Assembly (NCBI GenBank): GCA_937927945.1
Contig: CALEYW010000087.1
Location: 19,079 to 83,078, forward strand
Source of the DNA: an uncultured candidate division WPS-2 bacterium
GTDB taxonomy: Bacteria; Vulcanimicrobiota; Vulcanimicrobiia; Vulcanimicrobiales; Vulcanimicrobiaceae
Reading direction: 5' to 3'
DNA: 64,000 bases
The position numbers were made by a program, and so were the translations under genes. Below, one piece after another: positions 17,958 through 26,828 of this stretch. Under the pieces are notes generated by a model. It had not been told where the DNA came from. It did no database searches and was given only the letters and a program-made list of their open reading frames with translations. Within the stretch, counting starts at the first letter, position 1; every line of letters starts with the position of its first letter.

Positions 17958-18017
17958 GGATGCGGCTCCGCTGGAAAAAGGGGGCGCGAGACGCGCGCAC
18001 GGCCAACAGCGGCTTCG

Positions 18018-18440
18018 ATGCGCGGTCTGCGGGTGCTTTCGTTGGTCGTGGTCGTGGTCGTTTTCGCCGCGGCGGCGGGTGGTTGCGGCCGCCACGATTC
18101 CGGCGCTGCCGCGCGTTCCGCATCGGCACCGCCGAGCGTGCCCGCGCCGAAGAACCCGGATTTCAGCCCCGTGACCGAACGGTTCTACCAGATGATCGAG
18201 GGCAAGCACTGGTCGATCGCCGACCAGATGCTTTCGCCTGCGCTCCGCGCGTCGTTCGATGAAGCGGCCTTGGAGCGGCGGTACGGGAAATTCGCGAATG
18301 CGGACGTGCACGCGCGCCAGACCGGCGATCGTACGGTCGCTGCGACCCTCGTCGTCCCGTCGAGCGAGCTGCGCGAGACGTTGACCTTCGGGTGGAACGG
18401 CGCGGAGTGGCAGATCGAGCGGATCGCGCCGGTGCGGTGA
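18018..18440 (+). CDS. Small putative lipoprotein
   Basis: A 140-residue protein with a long hydrophobic leader and lipobox cysteine at about residue 23 (AAAAGGC). A Ser/Ala/Pro-rich linker is followed by a compact domain of about 90 residues (from FYQMIEGKHWSIADQML to WQIERI) with two helices and several strands, of the DUF4878/NTF2-like shape common in lipoproteins; this is a shape-based suggestion. It is divergent from the DUF3465-like gene with only 60 bases between the starts. No SD stands out before ATG 18018. It ends four bases from the convergent membrane protein. Confidence 0.65.
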   Translation: MRGLRVLSLVVVVVVFAAAAGGCGRHDSGAAARSASAPPSVPAPKNPDFSPVTERFYQMIEGKHWSIADQMLSPALRASFDEAALERRYGKFANADVHARQTGDRTVAATLVVPSSELRETLTFGWNGAEWQIERIAPVR

Positions 18441-18444
18441 TCGG

Positions 18445-20286
18445 TCACGGCGTGCTGCGTCCGACGCCGCTCCCTCGCCGGAACACCGTTAGCGTGATCC
18501 CCCGGACGCGATAGCCTGATCCCGGCTCGACGCGCAGCGCGGCGGTTGCGGGTGCCGAAAGATTGCGAAAGAGCGCTTCGAGCTCGGCCGCATCGGCCGG
18601 TGCCGGCGCGACGACGATACCGGCGCCGGCAGTCGCCGGAAGGATCTTCTTGCGCAGCGTGCGGCCCTCGCGCGAGATCAGCGCGAGCTGCGGCAGCTCG
18701 ACGCGCCCGACGAGGCTCGCCAAGCGCCCGCGCGCCGTGAGCGCGAACGCGATGCGGGCGACGGCGAACTCGTCGTGCGCGAGCGGCAGCACTCGAGTCG
18801 TGCGATCTTCGCCCGACACGTCGTACGTGCGGAGTGCGTGGCACGCGTCGAGGGGCCGCCGCGCGAGCACGGTGAAGCGGCGGCCGTCTGCGGCAACGGT
18901 CGTGCCGCGGTACGCGTAGCGGCAGAGCAGGTCACGAAATGTCGCCGGCGCTTCCGACGGCACGTAGTGGTCATCGATCGGTGCGAACCGGAACAGGATC
19001 GTGTCGGCGCCGTGCGCGCGCAGCGCGGCGTCGTCGAGCGCGTCGATCGGCGCGCTGTACGCCGCGGCGAGCTGGAACATCGGCAGCGGAGCGTAGCGCA
19101 GCGGCGCCGTCGCCGCCGTCGCGACGTCGATCGGGAGGGCGTCGATCGATCCGTGCTCCGGCAGCACCGAGGCGGGAACGCGGGCCGCCGCGAGCGGGGG
19201 CTGCGCCCCGCGGTGCTGCACCCCGTACAACGTGAAGAGGTGAGCGAGCGACAGTGCGCCGACCGCCGAGGCCGCGCCGAACGCGATCCGTCCGCGCGAC
19301 GCGGCGACCGCGCAGCCGCACAGCATCGCAATCGTCGCGTAGAGCGGCGCGGCGTGTTCGACGTCCTCGCGAATCGTGGCATGCTTCCAGCCCAGGACCG
19401 CGATGACGGCGACGATCGCGGCCGTGCGCGGCCGGCGGTCGCGCAGGCAGAGTGCGGCGACGACGAGCGCGGCGATCGCCGCCGCCAGCGTCGCGCGTTC
19501 CTCGCCCGGGGTTCCGGCGAGCGGCATCGCGGAGGCGTATTCGCGCGCGATCTCGGCCGACAGCGCGAGGTACGACCCGAGCGCTCCTACCGCGATGGTG
19601 TCGCGCAGCGCGAGGGCGGCGCCGATCGCGAGCGCGCCGTAGAACGCGGCCGCCGCAACGAGTGAGCCGCGCCGGTCGGCGAGCGCCGACACGAGCAGCG
19701 CGACGGTTCCGGCGCACGCGACGTCCGCGAACGCCACGATCTTCATCCCGAGCGCGAACCCGGCGCAGGCGCCGGCCGCCGCGTATGCGAGCGGCGCCCA
19801 GCGCGCGCGCGGGGAGGCCGCAACGAGCAGCGCGACGGCGATGAACAGCACCTCGTACTCCGGCTCGATGCCGGGCACGGCCGGCGCGCCACTCACCGCG
19901 AACGCGGCGGCGACGAGCGCGACGGCGACCGCCGCGCGCGCCGGCGTGCGCGCGCGCGACGCCAACAGCGCCGTCGCGATGCCGGCCGCGACCGCGATCG
20001 CGTCGAGCGCGATCCGCAGCGCGAGCGCGTGTTCCGGCACGTCGAGCCGGCTCGAGATCCAGCCCAGCGGACCGTACGTGAAGACGACGTCGCGGCCGAA
20101 CACGAGGTGCCGCTCCTGCGCGATCGCGAGCAAGTAGCGCCACGATCCGTCGGCAGCGCTATCGGGTGCGAGCGGCAACCGCAGCGCGAACGCGGCCGTG
20201 ACGACCGCCGCCAAGACGTACGCGAGGGGGCGCGTGTGCACGGAGAGCCGGGCGATTAATGTCACCACGATGCGCGCACCCTCCAC
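18445..20286 (-). CDS. Multipass membrane protein of glycan cluster
   Basis: A 613-residue protein with roughly ten to twelve hydrophobic segments from residue 20 to about 350, then a soluble region of about 250 residues. Near the N-terminus the first loop has RHLVFGRDVVFTYGPLGW, a motif seen in uncharacterised polytopic proteins that look like GT-C glycosyltransferases with an acidic first periplasmic loop. A role in transferring lipid-linked sugars is possible, and the neighbouring glycosyltransferases support it. No catalytic residues can be assigned with confidence. It is divergent from the decayed glycosyltransferase at 20356. Confidence 0.7.
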   Translation of the reverse strand: MEGARIVVTLIARLSVHTRPLAYVLAAVVTAAFALRLPLAPDSAADGSWRYLLAIAQERHLVFGRDVVFTYGPLGWISSRLDVPEHALALRIALDAIAVAAGIATALLASRARTPARAAVAVALVAAAFAVSGAPAVPGIEPEYEVLFIAVALLVAASPRARWAPLAYAAAGACAGFALGMKIVAFADVACAGTVALLVSALADRRGSLVAAAAFYGALAIGAALALRDTIAVGALGSYLALSAEIAREYASAMPLAGTPGEERATLAAAIAALVVAALCLRDRRPRTAAIVAVIAVLGWKHATIREDVEHAAPLYATIAMLCGCAVAASRGRIAFGAASAVGALSLAHLFTLYGVQHRGAQPPLAAARVPASVLPEHGSIDALPIDVATAATAPLRYAPLPMFQLAAAYSAPIDALDDAALRAHGADTILFRFAPIDDHYVPSEAPATFRDLLCRYAYRGTTVAADGRRFTVLARRPLDACHALRTYDVSGEDRTTRVLPLAHDEFAVARIAFALTARGRLASLVGRVELPQLALISREGRTLRKKILPATAGAGIVVAPAPADAAELEALFRNLSAPATAALRVEPGSGYRVRGITLTVFRRGSGVGRSTP

Positions 20287-20355
20287 CTCGAGCCGGCCTT
20301 CGACCTTCCTCCAGTAGGCAGGGATCGGCGACGATGGAGACCATGACTACGTAAG

Positions 20356-21222
20356 ATGCCACCTGCCGTGCGGCGCGGGCCGCTCGTCGTCTTGTACGAT
20401 CGGGTCGCCGACGTCGGCGGCGCAGAGCGATACTGGGAAACGGTGATCCCCGCCTTGATCGCCGCCGGCGTCGACGTCCGGTTCTTCGCTCGCGTCGTCG
20501 ACCAGCCGCGGCGCTTCGGCTCGAGCGCGACCGAGATCGGTTGGGCGGATGAGGAGCACGACGAATCGCAGGATGCCGCCGATCGCGTCGCCGCGGCAAT
20601 CAGGGATTCCGCCGCATGCACCGTCGTCACGGCGAGCGTCTTCGACGCCGCCGCTCTTCGCGCGGTTCGCGCCAACGCTTCGTACTGGGTCGCCCGCGTC
20701 CACGATCATCGCGCCTTCTGCCCGACCGGCGATCGGATCTTTCCGCTGTTTGCGGCGATCTGCTCGGCCCGATGGGTCGAGCGGGCGCCGTCAACGCGCT
20801 GCTGCGCGGCTGCGTCCACGGTCCGCGTCCGTCGACCGGGCACGCGATCGCCCGGCGACGCGCAGTCCGTGACACGCTTGCTCAGGCGGACTGCGTCATC
20901 GTCTCCAGCGACGCGATGCACCAGACGGCCGTGACGAACGGCATCGCCGCCGACCGGATCCGCGTCACGGCACCGCCGCTCACGAACGAGCGTATCGCGA
21001 GACGCCGGTCGGGAGGCCGGTACGGGATGCCTTGCTGTTCGCCGGTCGAGGCGAAGCGGAAGAGCGGGCGGCGCGCGCCGATGCCGCGCGCCGCGGCGTG
21101 GCGGTCGACTGGCGCGATCGAACACCTGTTGCGCGCCGACGTGTGGCCGGGCGTCGCGGACGCTGCGATGGAGACTCGACTCGCACGTCGCGCAGATGAT
21201 GAAGCTGCTCGGGGCGGCGTGA
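20356..21222 (+). pseudogene. Decayed GT4 glycosyltransferase with several frameshifts
   Basis: The start reads as a GT4-type glycosyltransferase (DVGGAERYWETVIPALIAAG, then ARVHDHRAFCPTGDRIFPLF), paralogous to the intact gene at 22265. The frame is lost near 20765: the expected continuation (LRGCVHGPRPSTGHAIARRR to VTAPPLTNE) is in a second frame, RDALLFAGRG near 21030 is in a third, and a normal-looking end (RLDSHVAQMMKLLGAA) returns to the first. The total is about 290 codons, roughly 100 short of a complete enzyme, so the donor-sugar domain is partly missing. Several shifts in one gene suggest real decay, although assembly error cannot be excluded. Confidence 0.75.
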
Positions 21223-21225
21223 CGC

Positions 21226-22287
21226 TCAGCCGGCCGCGTCCCGAAGCGCATCGAGCGTGAGCGCCGCGCAGCGTTCCCAGGTATAGCCGGCTGCGCCGGC
21301 CGGTCCGCGCGCGGCGAGCGCCGTGACGTCGCTACCGGCATCGAGGATCGCGCGCAACGCGGCGGCCCAGGCGTTCGCGTCGAGCGGTTCAGCGATCCAG
21401 GCGACCGCATCCCCGCCGATCTCCGGCAGCGCCGCGACGCGTGAGGCGACGATCGGGGCGGCGCACGCCATCGCCTCGAGCACCGGCAGGCCGAACCCTT
21501 CGTGTATCGAGGGCACCGCTACCAGCGCCGCCCCCCGATAGAGCGCGGCCAGTTCCGCGTCGCCCGCCGCATCAACGGTGAGCGCTCCGTCCGGCAGGAC
21601 CGGCGGTCGCCGCGTGAAGACGAGCGCGACCTGTGCGTCCGGGAACGCGAGACGCCAGGCATCGACGAGCGTTCCTACGTTCTTGCGCGGATCGTGCGCT
21701 CCGACGTGCAAGACGTACGGGCGCCCGTCCGCGAGGCGATGCAGCGGTCCGCGCGGCGAGAACGCCGGCGCGATCCCGAGCGGCGTTATCGTGATGCGCT
21801 CCGGGCCGATACCGAAGTACGTCGTCAGCTCGTTCGCGGTGAACGCGGAATTGACGAGGATGCGCCGCGCGCGTTCGGCCGTTCGGCGGAGCGGGGCTTG
21901 CTCGCGCAAACGGACGCCTAGGTCGGCGGACGGAAAGGCGAACGGCACCATGTCGTGGACCGTCGTCACCGCGGGCGCGCGGCTCGCAAGGTCGGTTCCG
22001 TTCGACGGACTCCACAGCACGTGCGCAGCGGCCGGGACCGCACCGGCGAGCCGACGACGCTGGATGCCGAGCATCGCGGCGATGCGCCTGCGCGGCGCGA
22101 ACAGACCCGGCGCGACGAACGTCCACTCGACGTCGCGCGCGCGCAGGAGCTGCTCGAGAACGGCCCGCGTATATCGTCCGATCCCTCGGTCGTCGAGGAT
22201 CGCGAAGCGCGCGTCGACCGCGACCCGCAGGAGATCCCCGCGCCGCGCGGGGAGGTTGCCCGCGATGCGCACGTCACTGACCTTCAT
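21226..22287 (-). CDS. GT4-family glycosyltransferase
   Basis: A 353-residue GT-B enzyme. The N-terminal acceptor domain begins with VAVDARFAILDDRGIGRYTRA; the donor domain has VLHVGAHDPRKNVGTLVDAW and the nucleotide-sugar motif SIHEGFGLPVLEAMACAAPIVAS (EX7E). It resembles mannosyl- and rhamnosyltransferases of surface polysaccharide pathways; the sugar is not predictable. ATG 22287 is given. GTG 22272, preceded by GAAGG, is a good alternative and would still leave the start overlapping the divergent gene at 22265. It is convergent with the decayed glycosyltransferase, with a three-base gap. Confidence 0.85.
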   Translation of the reverse strand: MKVSDVRIAGNLPARRGDLLRVAVDARFAILDDRGIGRYTRAVLEQLLRARDVEWTFVAPGLFAPRRRIAAMLGIQRRRLAGAVPAAAHVLWSPSNGTDLASRAPAVTTVHDMVPFAFPSADLGVRLREQAPLRRTAERARRILVNSAFTANELTTYFGIGPERITITPLGIAPAFSPRGPLHRLADGRPYVLHVGAHDPRKNVGTLVDAWRLAFPDAQVALVFTRRPPVLPDGALTVDAAGDAELAALYRGAALVAVPSIHEGFGLPVLEAMACAAPIVASRVAALPEIGGDAVAWIAEPLDANAWAAALRAILDAGSDVTALAARGPAGAAGYTWERCAALTLDALRDAAG

Positions 22288-23452
22288 GGTGCTCGCCGAG
22301 CAGATCGGGGGCGGCGGAGGGATGGAGCGCTACCTGGACATCGTCGCGCCCGCGCTTGGAGCACGCGGAGATCGCGTGGTGATGTTGGCACGAAGTGTCG
22401 GGCCCCAGCGTTCGGACGCGCGCGCGGTTCCGTGGTCCGACGAGCACGACGAGCCGAGCGTCCAGGCTGCGGCGATGGTTCGAGCCGAGATCGAATCGCT
22501 CGAACCGGATGCCGTCGTGCTGCACAACGTCCTCGACGCAGGCGTCGTCGCTGCGGCGCGCCGCGCGTCTCGCATGATCTACCACCTTCACGACCATCGG
22601 CCGACGTGTCCGAACGGCGACCGGGTGTATCCGCGCAGCGGACGCCGATGCTCGTCGCCGCTCGGAATGTCGTGCCTGCTGCACAGTGCGCTCGACGGAT
22701 GCATGTACGGCCCGAGAACGCGCAGTCTGGGGCTGCTGCGCCGGCGCGAACGACTCCGCGACGCCATCATGACGAGCGACGTCGTCGTCGCGAACTCGCC
22801 GTTCGTCGCCCGGCGCGCCGCCGGATCGGGGATCACGGGCGCGTTGCCCGTCGAGCTCCCGCTGCCCGACGATGCGTACGTCGACGGTCCGCCGCGCGCC
22901 GGTGACGGCACGGCGATCTTCGTCGGACGCGTCGAACCGCAGAAGGGCCTGCGCTCGCTCGTGCGAGCGATCGCGCTGCTGCCGGCGGGCTCGCGCATCC
23001 CGCTGCGCGTCGTCGGCGACGGTCCGGATCTGGAGGGCTGCGTCGCGGAGGCGGCCCGGCGCGGCGTCGTTCTCGAGCTCTTCGGCCGGTGCGACGCAAA
23101 CGGCGTCCGGGCCGCGATCGATGCGTCCAGCGTCCTCGTCCTGCCGTCCTTGTGGGACGAGCCGTTCGGTTACGTCGGGATCGAAGCGTTCGCGCGCGGC
23201 AGGCCCGTCTGTGCGTACGACGTCGGCGGGATCTCGTGGTGGCTCCGGGACGGTCAAAACGGCATCCTCGTTCCGCCCGGCGACGAACGCGGCCTCGCCG
23301 GCGCACTGCTCGCGATGCTTCGCGACGGCCCCGCAGAGGCCGGGATCGGCGCGGCCTGCGCGCGGCTGGGCGTGGCCGCGCGCGGCGATGCCGAGGCGTA
23401 TCGGCATGGTCCGATCGTCGATCGGCTGCGCGCGCTTTACGCCGGCGCGTGA
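22265..23452 (+). CDS. GT4-family glycosyltransferase
   Basis: A 395-residue GT-B enzyme. N-terminus: VLAEQIGGGGGMERYLDIVAP. The middle has a Cys-rich stretch (HDHRPTCPNGDRVYPRSGRRC, GMSCLLHSALDGC) seen in a group of GT4 enzymes. Donor domain: IFVGRVEPQKGLRSLVRAI, then LWDEPFGYVGIEAFARGRPV. The start is ATG 22265 with GGGGAGG nine bases upstream. It overlaps the 5' end of the opposite-strand glycosyltransferase and its 3' end overlaps the convergent gene by 16 bases, so the cluster is tightly interleaved. Likely makes a surface glycan linkage in the cytoplasm. Confidence 0.88.
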   Translation: MRTSLTFMVLAEQIGGGGGMERYLDIVAPALGARGDRVVMLARSVGPQRSDARAVPWSDEHDEPSVQAAAMVRAEIESLEPDAVVLHNVLDAGVVAAARRASRMIYHLHDHRPTCPNGDRVYPRSGRRCSSPLGMSCLLHSALDGCMYGPRTRSLGLLRRRERLRDAIMTSDVVVANSPFVARRAAGSGITGALPVELPLPDDAYVDGPPRAGDGTAIFVGRVEPQKGLRSLVRAIALLPAGSRIPLRVVGDGPDLEGCVAEAARRGVVLELFGRCDANGVRAAIDASSVLVLPSLWDEPFGYVGIEAFARGRPVCAYDVGGISWWLRDGQNGILVPPGDERGLAGALLAMLRDGPAEAGIGAACARLGVAARGDAEAYRHGPIVDRLRALYAGA

Positions 23453-24408
23453 GCGGCGCATCGGAGGACCGTGAGCGTCTGCTCGGCGCAGCGTTCCCAG
23501 GAGAAGCGGGCGGCGCGCGCGAGTCCCGCGTCGCGCAAGCGGTCGCGCAGCGCGCCGTCTTCGGCAACCTCGCGGAGCGCGCCGGTCCACGCATCGACGT
23601 CGAGCGGGTCGTCGATCCAAACGCAACCGTCGCCGCCGACTTCCGGCAGCGCGGTGACGCGTGACGCGATCGTCGGCGCGCCGCACGCGAGCGCCTCGAG
23701 CAGCGGGAATCCGAAGCCCTCGTAATAGGAGGGAACCGCAACCGCCAATGCTCCGCGGTACCACCGCGCGAGCTCGTCGGGCTGCAGCGTGCCGAGCGCG
23801 ACGGCGTCGGTGCCCGCTTGGGCGTTTCCAGCGACGGCGAGCGCGACCTCACCGCGCGGAAACGCGCGGGCGTGCGCCGCGGCCAGCGTGTGGAGGTTCT
23901 TGCGCGGCTCGTCGGCACCGACGAAAAGCAGGTAGGGACGTCCGTCGGGCAATCGCGCCGCGGCGCCGTCAGGCGTGAAGACGTCGCGCTCGACGGCCAA
24001 GTAGGTGACGGTCTGGCGATCCCGTGCGACGCCGAGGTACCGCGATACTTCCTCGACGGTGAAGCGCGAGTTGGCCAGAAACATCCGCGCTTCGGTGGCG
24101 GAGCGAATCCACGGGCCTTGATCGCTCTGCCGCCGGCGCGGATCGCCGGGCGGAAATCGGAACGGCACGGCGTCGTGGAACGTGACGACCGAAGGCGCGC
24201 GCGACGAGAAGAACGTGCCGTTCCACGGATGCCAGACGACGTCGATGCCGCGGGGTACTCGCCGGCCGAAGGGACCGTTGCGCGTCAAGCTGACCTTCAC
24301 GTCGTCGCGCGCCGCGAATCGAGCCAGCACGGCGCGCACGTAGCGCGCGATTCCGCGCCAGTCGTGCGCGAGGTTGTGCGCGTCGACCGCGACGTGAATC
24401 GGCGTCAA
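23437..24408 (-). CDS. GT4-family glycosyltransferase
   Basis: A 323-residue GT-B enzyme similar in layout to the one at 21226: VAVDAHNLAHDWRGIARYVRAVL at the N-terminus, LLFVGADEPRKNLHTLAAAHA, and SYYEGFGFPLLEALACGAPTIAS with the EX7E pair. The start is TTG 24408 with GAAGG six bases upstream; the nearby ATG is in another frame. It lies 19 bases after the glycosyltransferase at 24428, so it is the last gene of the operon that also includes the methyltransferase. It overlaps the convergent GT4 gene end by 16 bases. Confidence 0.87.
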   Translation of the reverse strand: MTPIHVAVDAHNLAHDWRGIARYVRAVLARFAARDDVKVSLTRNGPFGRRVPRGIDVVWHPWNGTFFSSRAPSVVTFHDAVPFRFPPGDPRRRQSDQGPWIRSATEARMFLANSRFTVEEVSRYLGVARDRQTVTYLAVERDVFTPDGAAARLPDGRPYLLFVGADEPRKNLHTLAAAHARAFPRGEVALAVAGNAQAGTDAVALGTLQPDELARWYRGALAVAVPSYYEGFGFPLLEALACGAPTIASRVTALPEVGGDGCVWIDDPLDVDAWTGALREVAEDGALRDRLRDAGLARAARFSWERCAEQTLTVLRCAAHAPA

Positions 24409-24427
24409 CCGCGGCCTTCATGCGGGA

Positions 24428-26074
24428 TCACGTTGCCGTTCCGTTCCGCAGCACACGCGCGATCTCCGGCGTGATCGCCACCTCGTGGGGGTCGGGGACG
24501 CCGTGGACGAGGGTGCGCGCGAGCTCGCGCACGCGGCAGCCGGCGTAGACTTGCGGGAGCCGGCGCACGATCTCGCGTCGCGCGCGCGTTGCGCGTGACG
24601 CGAAGGCGTCGGGGTCGGCGCGCACCGCGGCAGCGAGGTCGGCGACGGCGTCGGCGCTCTCCGCGCCGGCGAACACGTCACCCGGCAGGTATTCCAAAAA
24701 TGGCGCGTCCGCGGGGGCGACGACGAGCGCGCCGGCCGCGAGCGCCTCACCGCCGAGCAGGCCCCAGGCGTCACCGGCGCTCGCGAAGACGACCGTGCGG
24801 GCGCTGCGTACGGCGTCGCGCGCGGCGGCGTCTGCTGCGTCCGCGTCGACGACGAGCACGCGCGCCGGAGCCACGGCGCGCTCGATCGCGCCGAGACGCG
24901 CGGTCGGCACATCGCGCGTCGTCACGACGACGATCCGATCGGAACGCTCCGGCGGATCGACGCCGGCGAAGCCCAGGTGGACGATCGCGATACGACGCGG
25001 ATCGACGCCGGCGTCGATCGCAAACCGCTTCGCTCGTTGCGACGGCACCCAGACCGCACCCTCGAGCGGCACGTACTGCGCGCGTGCGTCGGCGGCGTCG
25101 CGCGGGGCGATCCACGTCACGTCGCGCGCGCCGGCCGCGCCGTATGCGATACGCACCAGCGCGCGCCGGTCGAGCGCTGCCGCGACGGCGGCATACCCGC
25201 GAGCGAACGGACTCCGGCCGAACGTTGCGCGTGCGCCGGCATGGCGGCGCAGCGTGTCGGCGACGTGATCGCGCACGAGCGCGTCGACCGGCGCGCGGTT
25301 CGTCCACGCGACGAGCAGACAGGGCGGATCGAGGAACGCGAAGCGCGGGAGCGCGTCGAGGTACGGCGCCCACCGCTGCTCGAACGCGCTGCGATTGGCG
25401 TCTTCGTCGGGCGCGCGGCCGCGCGAGGCGCCTTCCAGGTGCACGATCGCAGCGTCGGGGACGTACCGCACGCGCCAGCCGGCCGTCCAGAGCTTCATTC
25501 CGAGATCGACGTCTTCGTAGCCGTTTCGATACGCCTCGTCGAAACCGCCGACCGCGACGAACGCTTCGCGCCGCACCAGCAGCGCCGCGCCGGAGAGCGC
25601 GACGTAGTCGCCGGGGACGTTGACTTGCGGTGCGTCGCCGTCGAGGTAGACGAATGCGCGCGCGGCTTCGCCCCTCGACGCGGTGATCGTACCGCCGGCG
25701 GATTGGATCGTCCCGTCGGCGTAGAGCAGTCGCGCCCCGGCGGCGCCGATCGTCGCGTCGCCGCTGAGCTCCTGCGCCAGCCGCGCGATCGCGCCGGGTC
25801 GAACGAGCGTGTCGTTGTTGAGGAACAACACCGCGTCGGCCGTCGCGCGGCGCGCGCCCGCGTTGCACGCGGCGGAGAATCCGGCGTTGCGCTCGAGGAT
25901 GACGGGGACGACGTCGTCGCGTTTGCGCAGCCGCGCGGCGGTGTCGTCGGCGGACGCGTCGTCGACCACGATCACCGCGCGCACGCACGCGTCGCGCGAG
26001 CGCAGCGTCTCGAGGCACCGTTCCGTGAGGTCCCAGTGTCCGTGAACGGGCACCACGACGTCGACGGCGATCAC
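24428..26074 (-). CDS. Two-domain glycosyltransferase: GT2 plus GT4-like half
   Basis: A 548-residue protein. N-terminal GT2 (GT-A) domain, about residues 1-260: VVVPVHGHWDLTERCLETL, VVDDASADDT, NAGFSAACNAGARRA, LFLNNDTLV (the DXD-like position), and GFDEAYRNGYEDVDLGMKL as the acceptor-base loop. C-terminal region, about 290-530: a GT-B-type donor half with VWVPSQRAKRFAIDAGVD, VVFASAGDAWGLLGGEALAAGALVV and an FLEYLPGDVFAG tail. GTG 26074 overlaps the methyltransferase stop by four bases (GTGA), so they are coupled. Such two-domain enzymes often add two sugars in sequence. Confidence 0.85.
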   Translation of the reverse strand: MIAVDVVVPVHGHWDLTERCLETLRSRDACVRAVIVVDDASADDTAARLRKRDDVVPVILERNAGFSAACNAGARRATADAVLFLNNDTLVRPGAIARLAQELSGDATIGAAGARLLYADGTIQSAGGTITASRGEAARAFVYLDGDAPQVNVPGDYVALSGAALLVRREAFVAVGGFDEAYRNGYEDVDLGMKLWTAGWRVRYVPDAAIVHLEGASRGRAPDEDANRSAFEQRWAPYLDALPRFAFLDPPCLLVAWTNRAPVDALVRDHVADTLRRHAGARATFGRSPFARGYAAVAAALDRRALVRIAYGAAGARDVTWIAPRDAADARAQYVPLEGAVWVPSQRAKRFAIDAGVDPRRIAIVHLGFAGVDPPERSDRIVVVTTRDVPTARLGAIERAVAPARVLVVDADAADAAARDAVRSARTVVFASAGDAWGLLGGEALAAGALVVAPADAPFLEYLPGDVFAGAESADAVADLAAAVRADPDAFASRATRARREIVRRLPQVYAGCRVRELARTLVHGVPDPHEVAITPEIARVLRNGTAT

Positions 26075-26808
26075 GACAGGGGCGTGTCGGCCGGCCGCGC
26101 CACGAGTAGAAACTGGATCGTGCGGAGATCGTCGTGGTGCTCGGCGTCGACCGAACGCAGCGCGACGCGGCGACCCGTGATCCAGCCGGCGATGCGCGGC
26201 GGCAGCATGATCCCGAGCACACGGTGACGGGTGAGGTCGTCGACGCGGCCGTCCGTCGTGCGCTCCCAGCGCTCGATCCGGTACCCCGCATCTTCGAACA
26301 TGCGCGCGATCGACGCGCGAGTGAAGAAGCGCAGATGGGTGACGTCGAGCAGCCCTTCGTCGGCGTAGGAGAATCGGCCGGCGGCCAGCTCCTCCATCAA
26401 CCAGAGGTTCGCCACGTTGGGGATCGACGCGACGACCGTCGCCGCGGGAAACGCTGCGCGCAGCCGCGCCAGCGTCGTCCACGGATCGACGAGGTGCTCG
26501 AGCACGTCGGCGAGCAGGATCGTATCGATCAGATCGGGTCGGCAGCCGGCGAGGTCGAGCGATTCGATCGAACCTTCGACCACGAGGTCCAGGCGTTCGC
26601 GCGCGCTCCGGGCCGCGTCCGGCACGTACTCGACGCCGACCGCATACGACGACGGCCAACGGCGCTTGGCGAGCGCGGCGGTCGCGCCCGATCCGCAGCC
26701 GACGTCGAGCAGGCCGCGCGGCGGCGCCGGCACCAGGTCGAGCAGCTCCACGCGCGCGTGCTCGTAGTAGTCGCTCGGCGGCCGCAGATCAGGCACGGGC
26801 GACGTCAC
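26071..26808 (-). CDS. Class I SAM-dependent methyltransferase
   Basis: A 245-residue methyltransferase of the Methyltransf_23 type. Motif I is LLDVGCGSGATAAL (about 34-47), motif II region VGVEYVPDAA, and the post-I acidic residues and LADVLEHLVDP (about 100) are clear. Its likely job is methylation of a sugar or capping of a growing polysaccharide, since the next genes are glycosyltransferases. The start is GTG 26808, 20 bases after the TonB-like gene stop; the SD is weak. Coupled to the downstream GT2 gene by GTGA overlap. Confidence 0.85.
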   Translation of the reverse strand: MTSPVPDLRPPSDYYEHARVELLDLVPAPPRGLLDVGCGSGATAALAKRRWPSSYAVGVEYVPDAARSARERLDLVVEGSIESLDLAGCRPDLIDTILLADVLEHLVDPWTTLARLRAAFPAATVVASIPNVANLWLMEELAAGRFSYADEGLLDVTHLRFFTRASIARMFEDAGYRIERWERTTDGRVDDLTRHRVLGIMLPPRIAGWITGRRVALRSVDAEHHDDLRTIQFLLVARPADTPLS

Positions 26809-26828
26809 TCGGGATACGCAGGATCGGC

